Source: Acidobacteriota bacterium (GTDB taxonomy: Bacteria; Acidobacteriota; Terriglobia; Acidiferrales; UBA7541). From it: a DNA stretch of 64,000 nt. The notes beneath the pieces were generated by a model. The model searched no databases, was not told the origin of the DNA, and saw only the letters and a program-made list of their open reading frames with translations. The stretch spans positions 62,001-126,000 of the forward strand of contig JABCZR010000016.1 in the NCBI GenBank assembly GCA_013289585.1, in the 5' to 3' direction. The position numbers and the translations under genes are program-made. Shown piece after piece: positions 1-7,190 of this stretch (positions are counted from its first letter, which is position 1; the number at the start of each line of letters is the position of its first letter).

Positions 1-607
1 GCCGTACATTTCGCGATGTCAGGTCTGGATCGAAAGCTGCCTTGACGCCGTACAGCGTTGCCAATTGCTCGTAAGCTGATTTCGTATCGCCCCGCAGGTT
101 GAGATCGTACGTTCCACTTTTCGGCTGAAGCTTTGGCAAGCCGACGATCTCCGTTGCCGCCGTTTTTGTGGGTGGTTCATCCTCCATCGTCTTCATTTGC
201 CCGAGCCGCTCCATGACGATGGCGTTTCCTGGATCTATTCTCAGCGCCGCAGCCAATGCTTCCGTGGCCTGGTCCAGATGGCCCGCCAAAGCGCTACGTT
301 CAGCAGCCTCTGTGTACATCCGCACTAGTTTGGAGCGAAGCGCCGCCGCGTGGCCGACGATGCCTGCGTCTTGCGGCGCGTACAGGGCAGCTTCCTGGTA
401 CGCAGCCAGAGCTTCCTCCCATTGCCCGGCTGCTTCAGCCTTGGCGCCGCGTTCCGCAGCCTTCTGTGAGCGCTTAGCGTCTGGCTTCGTATCTGGGCGC
501 GGTGTGGCTGATTGCGGCTGTGAGGTCGGAGGCGCCTGTGCTGGAAGCTGCGCGCAGATCAGCAGTACGGACAAGAGCAGGGAAGCGGATTGGCGGAACT
601 CGCGCAT
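1..607 (-). CDS. Secretin-like protein with TPR segment, N-terminal part only
   Basis: The frame runs off the left edge, so only about 202 N-terminal residues are visible. It opens with a signal peptide (hydrophobic run SLLLSVLLICAQLPAQA), followed by a Pro/Gln/Ala-rich stretch and then two TPR-like helical pairs around residues 45-145 (AAGQWEEALAAYQEAA and AGHLDQATEALAAALRIDP). The last visible part (LNLRGDTKSAYEQLATLYGV) resembles the short N-terminal domain of secretins and TonB receptors (STN). In Acidobacteriota this layout is typical of TPR-containing secretins of PilQ/GspD type. The ring-forming C terminus lies outside the window, so the secretin call is an inference. The gene diverges from the iron operon to its right. 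Confidence 0.6.
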   Translation of the reverse strand, partial: MREFRQSASLLLSVLLICAQLPAQAPPTSQPQSATPRPDTKPDAKRSQKAAERGAKAEAAGQWEEALAAYQEAALYAPQDAGIVGHAAALRSKLVRMYTEAAERSALAGHLDQATEALAAALRIDPGNAIVMERLGQMKTMEDEPPTKTAATEIVGLPKLQPKSGTYDLNLRGDTKSAYEQLATLYGVKAAFDPDLTSRNVR

Positions 608-665
608 AAGCAGGGAACAGGATAACCTATTGGCGGCCGAGGTAAGTCGGACTTAATTGGTCCGG

Positions 666-694
666 TTGACGCAAGTCCATTGCTGCGGTACACT
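666..694 (+). promoter_or_regulatory. Sigma70-like promoter of the iron-uptake operon
   Basis: TTGACG at 666-671 and TACACT at 689-694 are separated by exactly 17 bases, a near-consensus housekeeping promoter facing the FTR1 gene. Transcription would begin near 701. That rules out the upstream in-frame TTG at 694 as a start codon, because it lies inside the -10 element, and it supports GTG at 733. Confidence 0.6.
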
Positions 695-702
695 TGAATC
701 GT

Positions 703-723
703 AGTTGCAACTCAATTACAACT
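703..723. promoter_or_regulatory. Imperfect palindrome at the predicted start of the iron operon
   Basis: The left arm AGTTGCAA (703-710) and right arm TTACAACT (716-723) match as an inverted repeat at seven of eight positions around a five-base centre, CTCAA. The palindrome begins about two bases past the predicted transcription start and ends ten bases before the GTG codon, a usual place for a repressor operator. It does not look like a textbook Fur box or IdeR/DtxR box. Regulation by an iron-responsive repressor is therefore only inferred from the downstream genes. Confidence 0.4.
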
Positions 724-732
724 GGAGTTTCC

Positions 733-1995
733 GTGCTTTCGGCAATCCTTTTGGCACTGAGGGAAGGCGTTGAAGCCTCTCTCGTCGTCGGCATCATCCT
801 GGTCTACCTTTCCCGCACTGGCCGCGGCCACCTGGCGCGTTTCGCCTGGTACGGCGCGGCAGCGGCTGCGGCGCTCAGCCTGGGCGTGGCGGTGGCCTTG
901 GAGCGATTCCGCATCAGCGAGGACGGCTTTGAGGGCCTGATGCTCCTGGTCGCTTCGGTGTTCGTCATTACGATGATCGTATGGATGAACCGAGTTGCGC
1001 GCCACCTGAAAAAAGAGATCGAGGCCAAGGTTGAGGCCTACGCGGAGCGGGCAGGCAAGGCCGCGGGCTGGGGGATTTTCCTGTTTGTTTTCCTGATGGT
1101 GCTGCGCGAGGGCGCGGAGCTGGCGCTGATTTTGCGCGCCGTGGAACTGTCTAGCGAAGGATTGCAGACCTGGATCGGGACCATCGTCGGGATTGGCGCC
1201 GCCGTGGCCGTGGGCTTGTTTTTCTTCAAAGGGACTCTGCGCGTTCCGCTGCACCGCTTTTTTGCGGTGACCAGCGCCATCTTGATGCTCGTGGCGTTTC
1301 AGCTTGCGCTCACGGGTTTGCACGAGCTGAGCGAGGCGCGCTGGCTTCCGTCGAGCAAGACAGAGATGGCGTTGATTGGCCCCATCGTGAGGAATGAGCT
1401 GTTTTTCTTTGTCTTTATTTTCGGAGCGGCGGCGCTGCTGGTGCTGCGCGAATGGCAATCGGCGTCGCACGCCAAGGCCGCGCAAGACGCCGCCGGTGAA
1501 GCGGAGAAAAGATTGCTCGAATCGCAGAATCGCCGCCAGCGCCGCTGGATGATCGCCGCAGCAGGCGGATGCCTGGTGGTGATCCTGGTGCTGACCGCTG
1601 ATTTTATTTATGCGCGCGCGAACTCCGCGCCGCCCTCGGCGCGAACCGTTACCGCCGTGGGCAACGAGGTGCGCATCCCATTGAGTGAAGTGCAGGATGG
1701 AAGCCTGCATCTCTACAACATCACGGCCGGCCACCAGTCGCTGCGCTTCCTGATCATCAAAAAGCCGAATGGATATGGCACCGCCTTGGACGCTTGCCGG
1801 ATTTGTGGCGCCGAAGGGTATCGCCAGGACGGCCAGAACGTCATCTGCCGGCACTGCGGCTCAGCGATCTATGTGCCGTCGGTAGGCGATCAGGGCGGCT
1901 GCAATCCCATCGGCGTTCCGTCGCACACCGATGGCGGCGACCTTGTTCTGGATGTTTCCGCGCTCGTCGCAGCCACCAAGGAGATTCCCCAGTAG
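733..1995 (+). CDS. FTR1-family iron permease fused to DUF2318 Fe-S domain
   Basis: This integral membrane protein probably imports iron across the cytoplasmic membrane. The N-terminal part has about seven membrane segments and carries both FTR1 iron-binding motifs of the REXXE type, REGVE at residues 10-14 and REGAE at 125-129. After a charged linker and one more membrane segment near residues 270-290 comes a DUF2318-type domain with two CxxC pairs (the first at C355 and C358, then CRHC) and a further Cys in GGCNP. DUF2318 is usually a separate protein beside FTR1, so this is a fusion. The GTG start is chosen because GGAG lies seven bases upstream and the product then begins MLSAILLALREG, as FTR1 proteins usually do. 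It heads an operon with two permeases and an ATPase. Confidence 0.85.
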   Translation: MLSAILLALREGVEASLVVGIILVYLSRTGRGHLARFAWYGAAAAAALSLGVAVALERFRISEDGFEGLMLLVASVFVITMIVWMNRVARHLKKEIEAKVEAYAERAGKAAGWGIFLFVFLMVLREGAELALILRAVELSSEGLQTWIGTIVGIGAAVAVGLFFFKGTLRVPLHRFFAVTSAILMLVAFQLALTGLHELSEARWLPSSKTEMALIGPIVRNELFFFVFIFGAAALLVLREWQSASHAKAAQDAAGEAEKRLLESQNRRQRRWMIAAAGGCLVVILVLTADFIYARANSAPPSARTVTAVGNEVRIPLSEVQDGSLHLYNITAGHQSLRFLIIKKPNGYGTALDACRICGAEGYRQDGQNVICRHCGSAIYVPSVGDQGGCNPIGVPSHTDGGDLVLDVSALVAATKEIPQ

Positions 1996-2037
1996 GGGCC
2001 GATACATCGTGCCCGTGTATGAGCGGCCAGAAAATTT

Positions 2038-3381
2038 ATGTTCCTACGACTCGTCGCCGATTCTTTTGGACGCCGTCCGCGCCACAAACTCCTCACCGGA
2101 GCGGCGCTGGCGCTCGGCATGGGCGTGGCTACGGCGGCACTCAGTGTTTCACTAGAGGTAGGTGACCGTCTGGCCAAGGAATTCCGCAGCTTGGGCGCAA
2201 ATCTTCTGGTCACGCCGCAAGCGGATTCGCTGCCGCTCGAAATTGGAGGTGTCGACTACCGTCCCGTGAACGCTGGCGCGTATCTTCCCGAAGCCGACCT
2301 TCCGAAATTGAAAACGATTTTCTGGCACAACAACATTGTGGGTTTTTCTCCAATCCTCCAAATCTCAGTCGATAGCTTTGTGGAGGCGGGCCCCCCGACA
2401 TATTCGCGATTTGTGCAACCGACGAAGGCGCTTCTGATTGGCACTTGGGCTGAGCACCAGATTCCACTCCCCGACGGGGGTACTTTTACTACCGGGATAA
2501 CGAGGGCGAATCCTTGGTGGCAAGTGCGGGGACGCTGGTATTCCGACGCCAGTCAAGAATGTGTGGTCGGGGCACAGCTTGCAGCGCGCCTCGGCGTTAC
2601 CCCCGGGCAGAGCCTCTTAATTGCTCAACCAACTGAATGGATCAAGTTCATTTCCGGCGGTGATTTGCCGGCCCCCGCAAGAAAGCTTCTTGTTACTGGT
2701 CTCTTGGAGACCGGAGGCCCCGAAGATGATGCAATTGTGGTACCTCTAGTAATTGCTCAAGAGATGGCGCACAAACCGAATGAGTACCGCAAGCTGTACG
2801 TCAGCGCATTGACGAAACCCGAAGACGATTTTGCGCGGCGCGATCCGAAGACGATGAAACCGGATGAGTTCGAGCGTTGGTCCTGCAGCCCCTACGTTTC
2901 TTCCATTGCGTATTCGATACAGCAGGTCTTGCCCGGAGCTGATGTGCGTGTGATTCGCCGCGTGGCGGAAGGCGAAGGCGCGATCCTTACGCGAGTCCGC
3001 ATGCTGCTGTGGCTGGTTACGGGAGCGGCGCTGCTAGCCGCGGCGCTGGCCGTGGGGGCTTCCGCCGCGGCTTCCGTGATCGAACGGCGTATGGAGATTG
3101 GCTTGATGAAAGCGCTCGGTGCCGGCTCCGGCACAGTCGGCTTCCTGCTCGCCGCGGAACAACTCTTGCTGGCGTTTGTCGGTGGCGGGATCGGCTATGC
3201 GCTGGGAATTATCTTGGCGCGCCTTCTCGGTGAAAGGATTTTTGGCGCGGCCCCCGAGCCTTCTCTCATGGTATTCCTTGTGATTGTCGCGCTTGCCATC
3301 GGCGTCACGCTTCTCGGCAGCGCCATCCCCCTCCGCCGCGCTTCGCGCTACGAGCCGGCACCCATCCTGCGAGGCGAATGA
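2038..3381 (+). CDS. ABC transporter permease, FtsX/MacB type (first of two)
   Basis: This is a 447-residue permease with one membrane segment near the N terminus (about residues 20-40), a large extracytoplasmic domain (about 45-315) and three C-terminal membrane segments. The order is the FtsX/MacB fold. The C-terminal region has the typical MEIGLMKALGA stretch after the second segment. In Campylobacter Cj1661/Cj1662 and in E. coli FetP-like systems such permeases work with an FTR1 permease in iron uptake. The next gene overlaps by four bases, which implies translational coupling. No clear Shine-Dalgarno precedes the ATG, so a later ATG (2119) cannot be excluded, but the earlier one keeps the full first membrane segment. 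Confidence 0.85.
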   Translation: MFLRLVADSFGRRPRHKLLTGAALALGMGVATAALSVSLEVGDRLAKEFRSLGANLLVTPQADSLPLEIGGVDYRPVNAGAYLPEADLPKLKTIFWHNNIVGFSPILQISVDSFVEAGPPTYSRFVQPTKALLIGTWAEHQIPLPDGGTFTTGITRANPWWQVRGRWYSDASQECVVGAQLAARLGVTPGQSLLIAQPTEWIKFISGGDLPAPARKLLVTGLLETGGPEDDAIVVPLVIAQEMAHKPNEYRKLYVSALTKPEDDFARRDPKTMKPDEFERWSCSPYVSSIAYSIQQVLPGADVRVIRRVAEGEGAILTRVRMLLWLVTGAALLAAALAVGASAAASVIERRMEIGLMKALGAGSGTVGFLLAAEQLLLAFVGGGIGYALGIILARLLGERIFGAAPEPSLMVFLVIVALAIGVTLLGSAIPLRRASRYEPAPILRGE

Positions 3382-4538
3382 TGGCCGCCCTCCATACAGC
3401 CAATCGAGCCATGTTCTGGCGCATCCTCCGGCGCCTCTTCGGAGCCAACCCCGGTCGCCTTTTCGTAATGCTGCTAGCCCTTGGCGCGGGCGCCGCCGTC
3501 ACTGCCGCGCTGCTCAATCTGCAAGTGGATGCCAAGCGCCGCCTTACCGCTGAATTCAGCATCTTCGGTCCCAACGGCTTGATTCTTCCCCGAGGCGATG
3601 CCGCAACTTTTACCGAGGTTACCTTCGATCATTTAACTAAAAGCGGCATGCTGCCCAATGCGCAGGCCAATCTTTCCTTGATTTGCAGCATTTCCTCGCA
3701 GTCGACCGGTCAAAGGCCAGTGCGTGCGGTCGTAACAGGAACGCGCGCTCTCGACCCGATAGACGCACCGAAAAGGGGAACTGCGCCTTCCAGCGAATCA
3801 GAGCCATACGACAGCCGGCAGATCTGCTTCGCGGGTGGCCGACTAGCTTTAAAAATGAACGTCAAGGTTGGTGACAACATAGTGCTACGAGCTGAAGACC
3901 ACGAGGAACCTTGCATCATTAAGTTCATTTGGTCCCGCGGCGATGCAGGCGACGATCAAATTACGTCTTCTCTCGGGGTTGCTCAGCGGCTGGCAGGCAT
4001 GCCGGGCCGGGTAAGCATCATTCAACTTGACTTGAGAGGCAAACCAGCGGAACAAGATGCGTATTTCGCGAGCCTTCAACACGGTTTCCCAGATTTGGAG
4101 GTCCGTCCGCTTCGCGAATTCACCGAAGCTCAAGCCAAGATTTACGATCGAATCAGCGGATTACTTACCATGACGGTCGGAATTGTCCTGTTGCTGACCG
4201 CCCTGTGCGTCATGGCGGCGATGACCAACGTGGCGATGGAGCGCAAGATGGACGTTGGCTTGATGAAAGCCATTGGTGGCTCGATGCGGCGCGTGCTGCG
4301 CCTTTTCCTTGCTGAGGCGGCACTGCTCGGCCTCGCGGGCGGCATGATTGGCGCCGCGCTTGGCATTTTTCTATCCATCGGTTTAGGCAAAGCCGTCTTT
4401 GGCGTGGCGGCGCGGCCGCGGCTGATTGTGTATCCTGTAGCAGTCGCGCTAACGGTCATCGTCGCGATTCTTAGTGCTTTTCCGCTGCGGCGTCTGGCAA
4501 GCATCCGTCCCGCAGCGGTTTTTCGAGGTGAAGCGTGA
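3378..4538 (+). CDS. ABC transporter permease, FtsX/MacB type (second of two)
   Basis: This 386-residue protein has the same architecture as its upstream neighbour: an N-terminal membrane segment (about residues 28-48), a periplasmic domain and three C-terminal segments, with MDVGLMKAIGGSMRRVL matching the neighbour's MEIGLMKALGA. The pair probably forms a heterodimeric permease. Its ATG overlaps the previous stop by four bases, and its own last four bases overlap the start of the ATPase gene, so the three genes are tightly coupled. What the permeases move is not evident. In related iron systems they are required together with FTR1 and P19. Confidence 0.85.
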   Translation: MMAALHTANRAMFWRILRRLFGANPGRLFVMLLALGAGAAVTAALLNLQVDAKRRLTAEFSIFGPNGLILPRGDAATFTEVTFDHLTKSGMLPNAQANLSLICSISSQSTGQRPVRAVVTGTRALDPIDAPKRGTAPSSESEPYDSRQICFAGGRLALKMNVKVGDNIVLRAEDHEEPCIIKFIWSRGDAGDDQITSSLGVAQRLAGMPGRVSIIQLDLRGKPAEQDAYFASLQHGFPDLEVRPLREFTEAQAKIYDRISGLLTMTVGIVLLLTALCVMAAMTNVAMERKMDVGLMKAIGGSMRRVLRLFLAEAALLGLAGGMIGAALGIFLSIGLGKAVFGVAARPRLIVYPVAVALTVIVAILSAFPLRRLASIRPAAVFRGEA

Positions 4539-5740
4539 GTTCGGTCGTCCAAGTGCCACCGCTGACCGCGGCGACGCAAGTGGTCATCGAGAATTTGATC
4601 AAGCAATACGGCGCTCTGCGTGCGCTCGGCGGCGTCAGCTTTGGCGTGAACACCGGCGAGTGGGTCGCGCTCATGGGACCATCCGGCTCGGGAAAAACCA
4701 CTCTCATCAATATTCTCGGCGGCTTGGACACGCTAACCACTGGTCGCGTGGTCGTCGATGGCACCGACCTTTCAAAACTTCGTGAAAACGAGCTTGCGTG
4801 TTACCGCGCCGAAAAAGTCGGTTTTGTCTTCCAGCAATTTCATCTCGTGCCGTATCTCACCGCTGTCGAAAACGTGATGCTTGCTCAGTATTTCCACAGT
4901 GTCACGGATCAAAAGCAGGCTGAAGAGGCACTAAAACGCGTCGGCCTCGGCGACCGCCTGACGCATCTTCCCGCGCAACTCTCTGGCGGCGAGCAGCAAC
5001 GCGTCGCTATCGCGCGAGCGCTGATCAACGAGCCAAAGCTGATCCTGGCCGATGAACCTACGGGAAATCTTGACGAGGCCAATGAAGAAATTGTGCTCGA
5101 GATTTTTCGCGAACTGCACAACGCTGGTCACACCATCCTCATGGTCACGCACGATCCGGACATCGCGCGCCAGGCCGACCGACGCATCGAGCTCGCTCAT
5201 GGCCACTTGCATTTCGATACCGCGCAACACGGCCCGGGCCATCCCCTCGCTTGTCCTCTGGCTGATACCGCTGACTGCTGCACTCCGATTTCCACCGATG
5301 ACGAAATTCGCTTCGATCATTTGCTCGAACAGATCTGGATTTTCGGCGAGGAAGGGAAGCCTGCGCACGCGGCGAGTCTCCATGCCACCGGTTCGGCCGG
5401 GAAACTTCCGCTAGTGAACGATGAACCTGCCGCGCGGGTTCTTTCGCGCATGTCCGATCTCCGCCTCGTGGAAATGCAAAATGGAGAAGTGCAGCTCACG
5501 TCCGTGGGCAGCCAGCGCGCACGAAACGTCGTCCGCCGTCATCGCCTGGCCGAGCGCCTTTTCAAAGACACTTTTTCCATCGACGACACCGAAGCGCATA
5601 CGCAAGCCTGCAAATTCGAACACATCATCAGCCCCGAGCTCGACCAGCGCATTTGCACTTTTCTTGGCCATCCGAAAACCTGCCCGCACGGCAATCCCAT
5701 TCCGCCCGGCGATTGCTGCGATAGCAAGCCCAAGGTCTAA
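4535..5740 (+). CDS. ABC ATPase fused to DtxR-type metal-sensing module
   Basis: Residues 1-230 form a MacB/LolD-class ATPase with Walker [10 protein letters not shown], signature LSGGEQQR and Walker [14 protein letters not shown] Cys/His-rich linker ([17 protein letters not shown]) leads to about 145 residues that read as a DtxR-family regulator without the SH3 domain: a winged-helix-like part (about 257-330), then the metal-binding and dimerisation helices with HRLAERLF and [15 protein letters not shown]336, E340, H355, C359, E362 and H363 have exactly the spacing of the metal ligands H79, E83, H98, C102, E105 and H106 of Corynebacterium DtxR. By eye, H262 falls where DtxR Met10 lies. The helix-turn-helix looks degenerate. 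Inference: the ATPase senses iron directly, or the protein doubles as a repressor. Confidence 0.85.
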   Translation: MSSVVQVPPLTAATQVVIENLIKQYGALRALGGVSFGVNTGEWVALMGPSGSGKTTLINILGGLDTLTTGRVVVDGTDLSKLRENELACYRAEKVGFVFQQFHLVPYLTAVENVMLAQYFHSVTDQKQAEEALKRVGLGDRLTHLPAQLSGGEQQRVAIARALINEPKLILADEPTGNLDEANEEIVLEIFRELHNAGHTILMVTHDPDIARQADRRIELAHGHLHFDTAQHGPGHPLACPLADTADCCTPISTDDEIRFDHLLEQIWIFGEEGKPAHAASLHATGSAGKLPLVNDEPAARVLSRMSDLRLVEMQNGEVQLTSVGSQRARNVVRRHRLAERLFKDTFSIDDTEAHTQACKFEHIISPELDQRICTFLGHPKTCPHGNPIPPGDCCDSKPKV

Positions 5741-5755
5741 GCTCACCCCGGAACT

Positions 5756-6148
5756 ATGCCGACTCCTCTCGACCCGCGAAAAAAGCCCACGAGCATCAAG
5801 ATTCACATTTCCAGCGGCGCGGGTGTGGACATCATCTGGGCCGATGGCCACGCCAGCCATTACGATTTTGCATATCTGCGTGAAGAGTGCCCTTGCGCGA
5901 CCTGCAATGACGCGCGCGAGAAGAAGGCCTCTCTTGGAGCGTCCGCTCCAGCATTGCTCTCCTCTCCCGCGCTCCCTATGTTCAAGCCCAAGCCCCGCGC
6001 TCAATCCGCCACGCAGATCGGCAGCTACGCCATCCAACTCAACTTCTCCGACGGCCACTCCACCGGTATCTATAGTTACGATTATTTCCGCATCATCTGC
6101 CCCTGCGCTGATTGTGCCAAAGCCTTCCGCACCGTCGCAGCCGGCTGA
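5756..6148 (+). CDS. DUF971 (GBBH-like N-terminal domain) protein
   Basis: This 130-residue protein carries the DUF971 pattern twice. A first half has IIWADGHASHYDFAYLRE followed by CPCATC (about residues 25-48), and a second half has LNFSDGHSTGIYSYDYFR followed by CPCADC (about 88-118). The two CPCxxC clusters suggest a bound metal or Fe-S centre. Such domains occur in gamma-butyrobetaine hydroxylases and as small proteins near Fe-S assembly genes. It lies 15 bases after the ATPase-DtxR gene, so it is probably the last gene of the iron operon. Its role there is unknown. Confidence 0.7.
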   Translation: MPTPLDPRKKPTSIKIHISSGAGVDIIWADGHASHYDFAYLREECPCATCNDAREKKASLGASAPALLSSPALPMFKPKPRAQSATQIGSYAIQLNFSDGHSTGIYSYDYFRIICPCADCAKAFRTVAAG

Positions 6149-6231
6149 AGCCTCCTGCTGTTGTTTCTTGCCTCCTTTCTGTGGAATCCTCTGACCAGAT
6201 TCAAGTGATCCTTTCCCCAACGAGGTGTCTC

Positions 6232-7092
6232 ATGGCCTGCGACCCCCAGGAATTGAAGCACGTTCCGCTTTTTGCGCTGCTCGATGATGACGAAGCTGCC
6301 GTTCTCGCCAGTCAAGTCGAAGTGAGGCACTTTGCTCCGCGCCAGCGCATCTACAAAATCGGCGATCCTGCCGGTCAAGCTTACGTGATGATGTCAGGCC
6401 GAGTCCGCGTCTCGACCGTCGACGAAGATCATCAAGAGGTTGTCGTCGACGAGCCCGGTCACGGCGAATTTTTCGGTTTCGCCTCCATGCTCGAACGCAC
6501 CCCTCATCAAACCGACGCGACGGCCCTTGAGGAAACCTCCTGTCTCGAAGTTTCCCGCGACGACATCTCCGTTCTTCTGCAGCGCAAGCCCCACGCCGGC
6601 ATGGACATGCTCACCGTCCTCGGTAAGCAGTTTCACGCCTCTCAGCAGCTTGTGCGCCTCCGGGCCAATCGCCATCCCAACGAAATCATCGAAAAGGAAG
6701 CCACTTTTGGCGAACGCATCGCGGATGTGGTCAGCAAATTCGGGGGCTCGTGGACTTTTATCATTTCCTTCGCAATCGTTGGCAGCATCTATACGGCGAT
6801 AAACATAACTTTGGGGAAATCCGCCTGGGATCCCTATCCCTTCATTCTCCTGAATCTATTTCTTTCCTTGCTGGCCGCCATCCAAGCCCCGGTGATCATG
6901 ATGAGCCAGAATCGTCTGGACACGAAAGATCGCCTCCGCGGTGAACTCGATTTTGACGTCAACCGCCGCGCCGCCTCGGACATTCAAGGTTTGGCCAGAA
7001 AGCTGAATCTCCTGGGTGAGAAGATGGGCGACATTGAGGACCTGCTTCGCCAGAAACACATTACCCCTGCTGCTCCCGGTCCTTCGCACTAG
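6232..7092 (+). CDS. Cyclic-nucleotide-binding domain plus DUF1003 membrane protein
   Basis: The N-terminal half (residues 5-130) is a Crp-type cNMP-binding beta-roll, with the stretch IYKIGDPAGQAYVMMSGRV and the buried loop GEFFGFASML. No DNA-binding domain follows. Residues 150-250 match DUF1003, with two membrane segments (FIISFAIVGSIYTAINI and PFILLNLFLSLLAAIQAPVIMM) and the conserved FGGSW and NR motifs. The C terminus is a probable coiled coil. The ATG at 6232 is chosen because GAGGT lies six bases upstream and the longer frame would overlap the DUF971 gene. The function is unknown. A membrane protein gated or regulated by a nucleotide is plausible. Confidence 0.75.
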   Translation: MACDPQELKHVPLFALLDDDEAAVLASQVEVRHFAPRQRIYKIGDPAGQAYVMMSGRVRVSTVDEDHQEVVVDEPGHGEFFGFASMLERTPHQTDATALEETSCLEVSRDDISVLLQRKPHAGMDMLTVLGKQFHASQQLVRLRANRHPNEIIEKEATFGERIADVVSKFGGSWTFIISFAIVGSIYTAINITLGKSAWDPYPFILLNLFLSLLAAIQAPVIMMSQNRLDTKDRLRGELDFDVNRRAASDIQGLARKLNLLGEKMGDIEDLLRQKHITPAAPGPSH

Positions 7093-7148
7093 AGCGAGCT
7101 ACATCTTTCGAATGGCGCGTAGTCTGTCCGGCTAGACTTAGGGCCTCA

Positions 7149-7164
7149 AAAATGCGAGCATTTT
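7149..7164. other. Short perfect inverted repeat upstream of the APC permease
   Basis: AAAATGC (7149-7155) and GCATTTT (7158-7164) form a perfect 7-bp inverted repeat with a two-base centre, about 27 bases before the permease start. It could be an operator or a weak terminator for the preceding gene. The sequence does not decide which. Confidence 0.3.
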
Positions 7165-7190
7165 AACCTGCAACTTAACGAAACCCGTAC

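Noticed and set aside
694-732. TTG at 694 as the start of the FTR1 fusion
   Set aside because: The TTG overlaps the -10 element of a good promoter, so it would lie upstream of the transcript. GTG 733 has a proper ribosome binding site.
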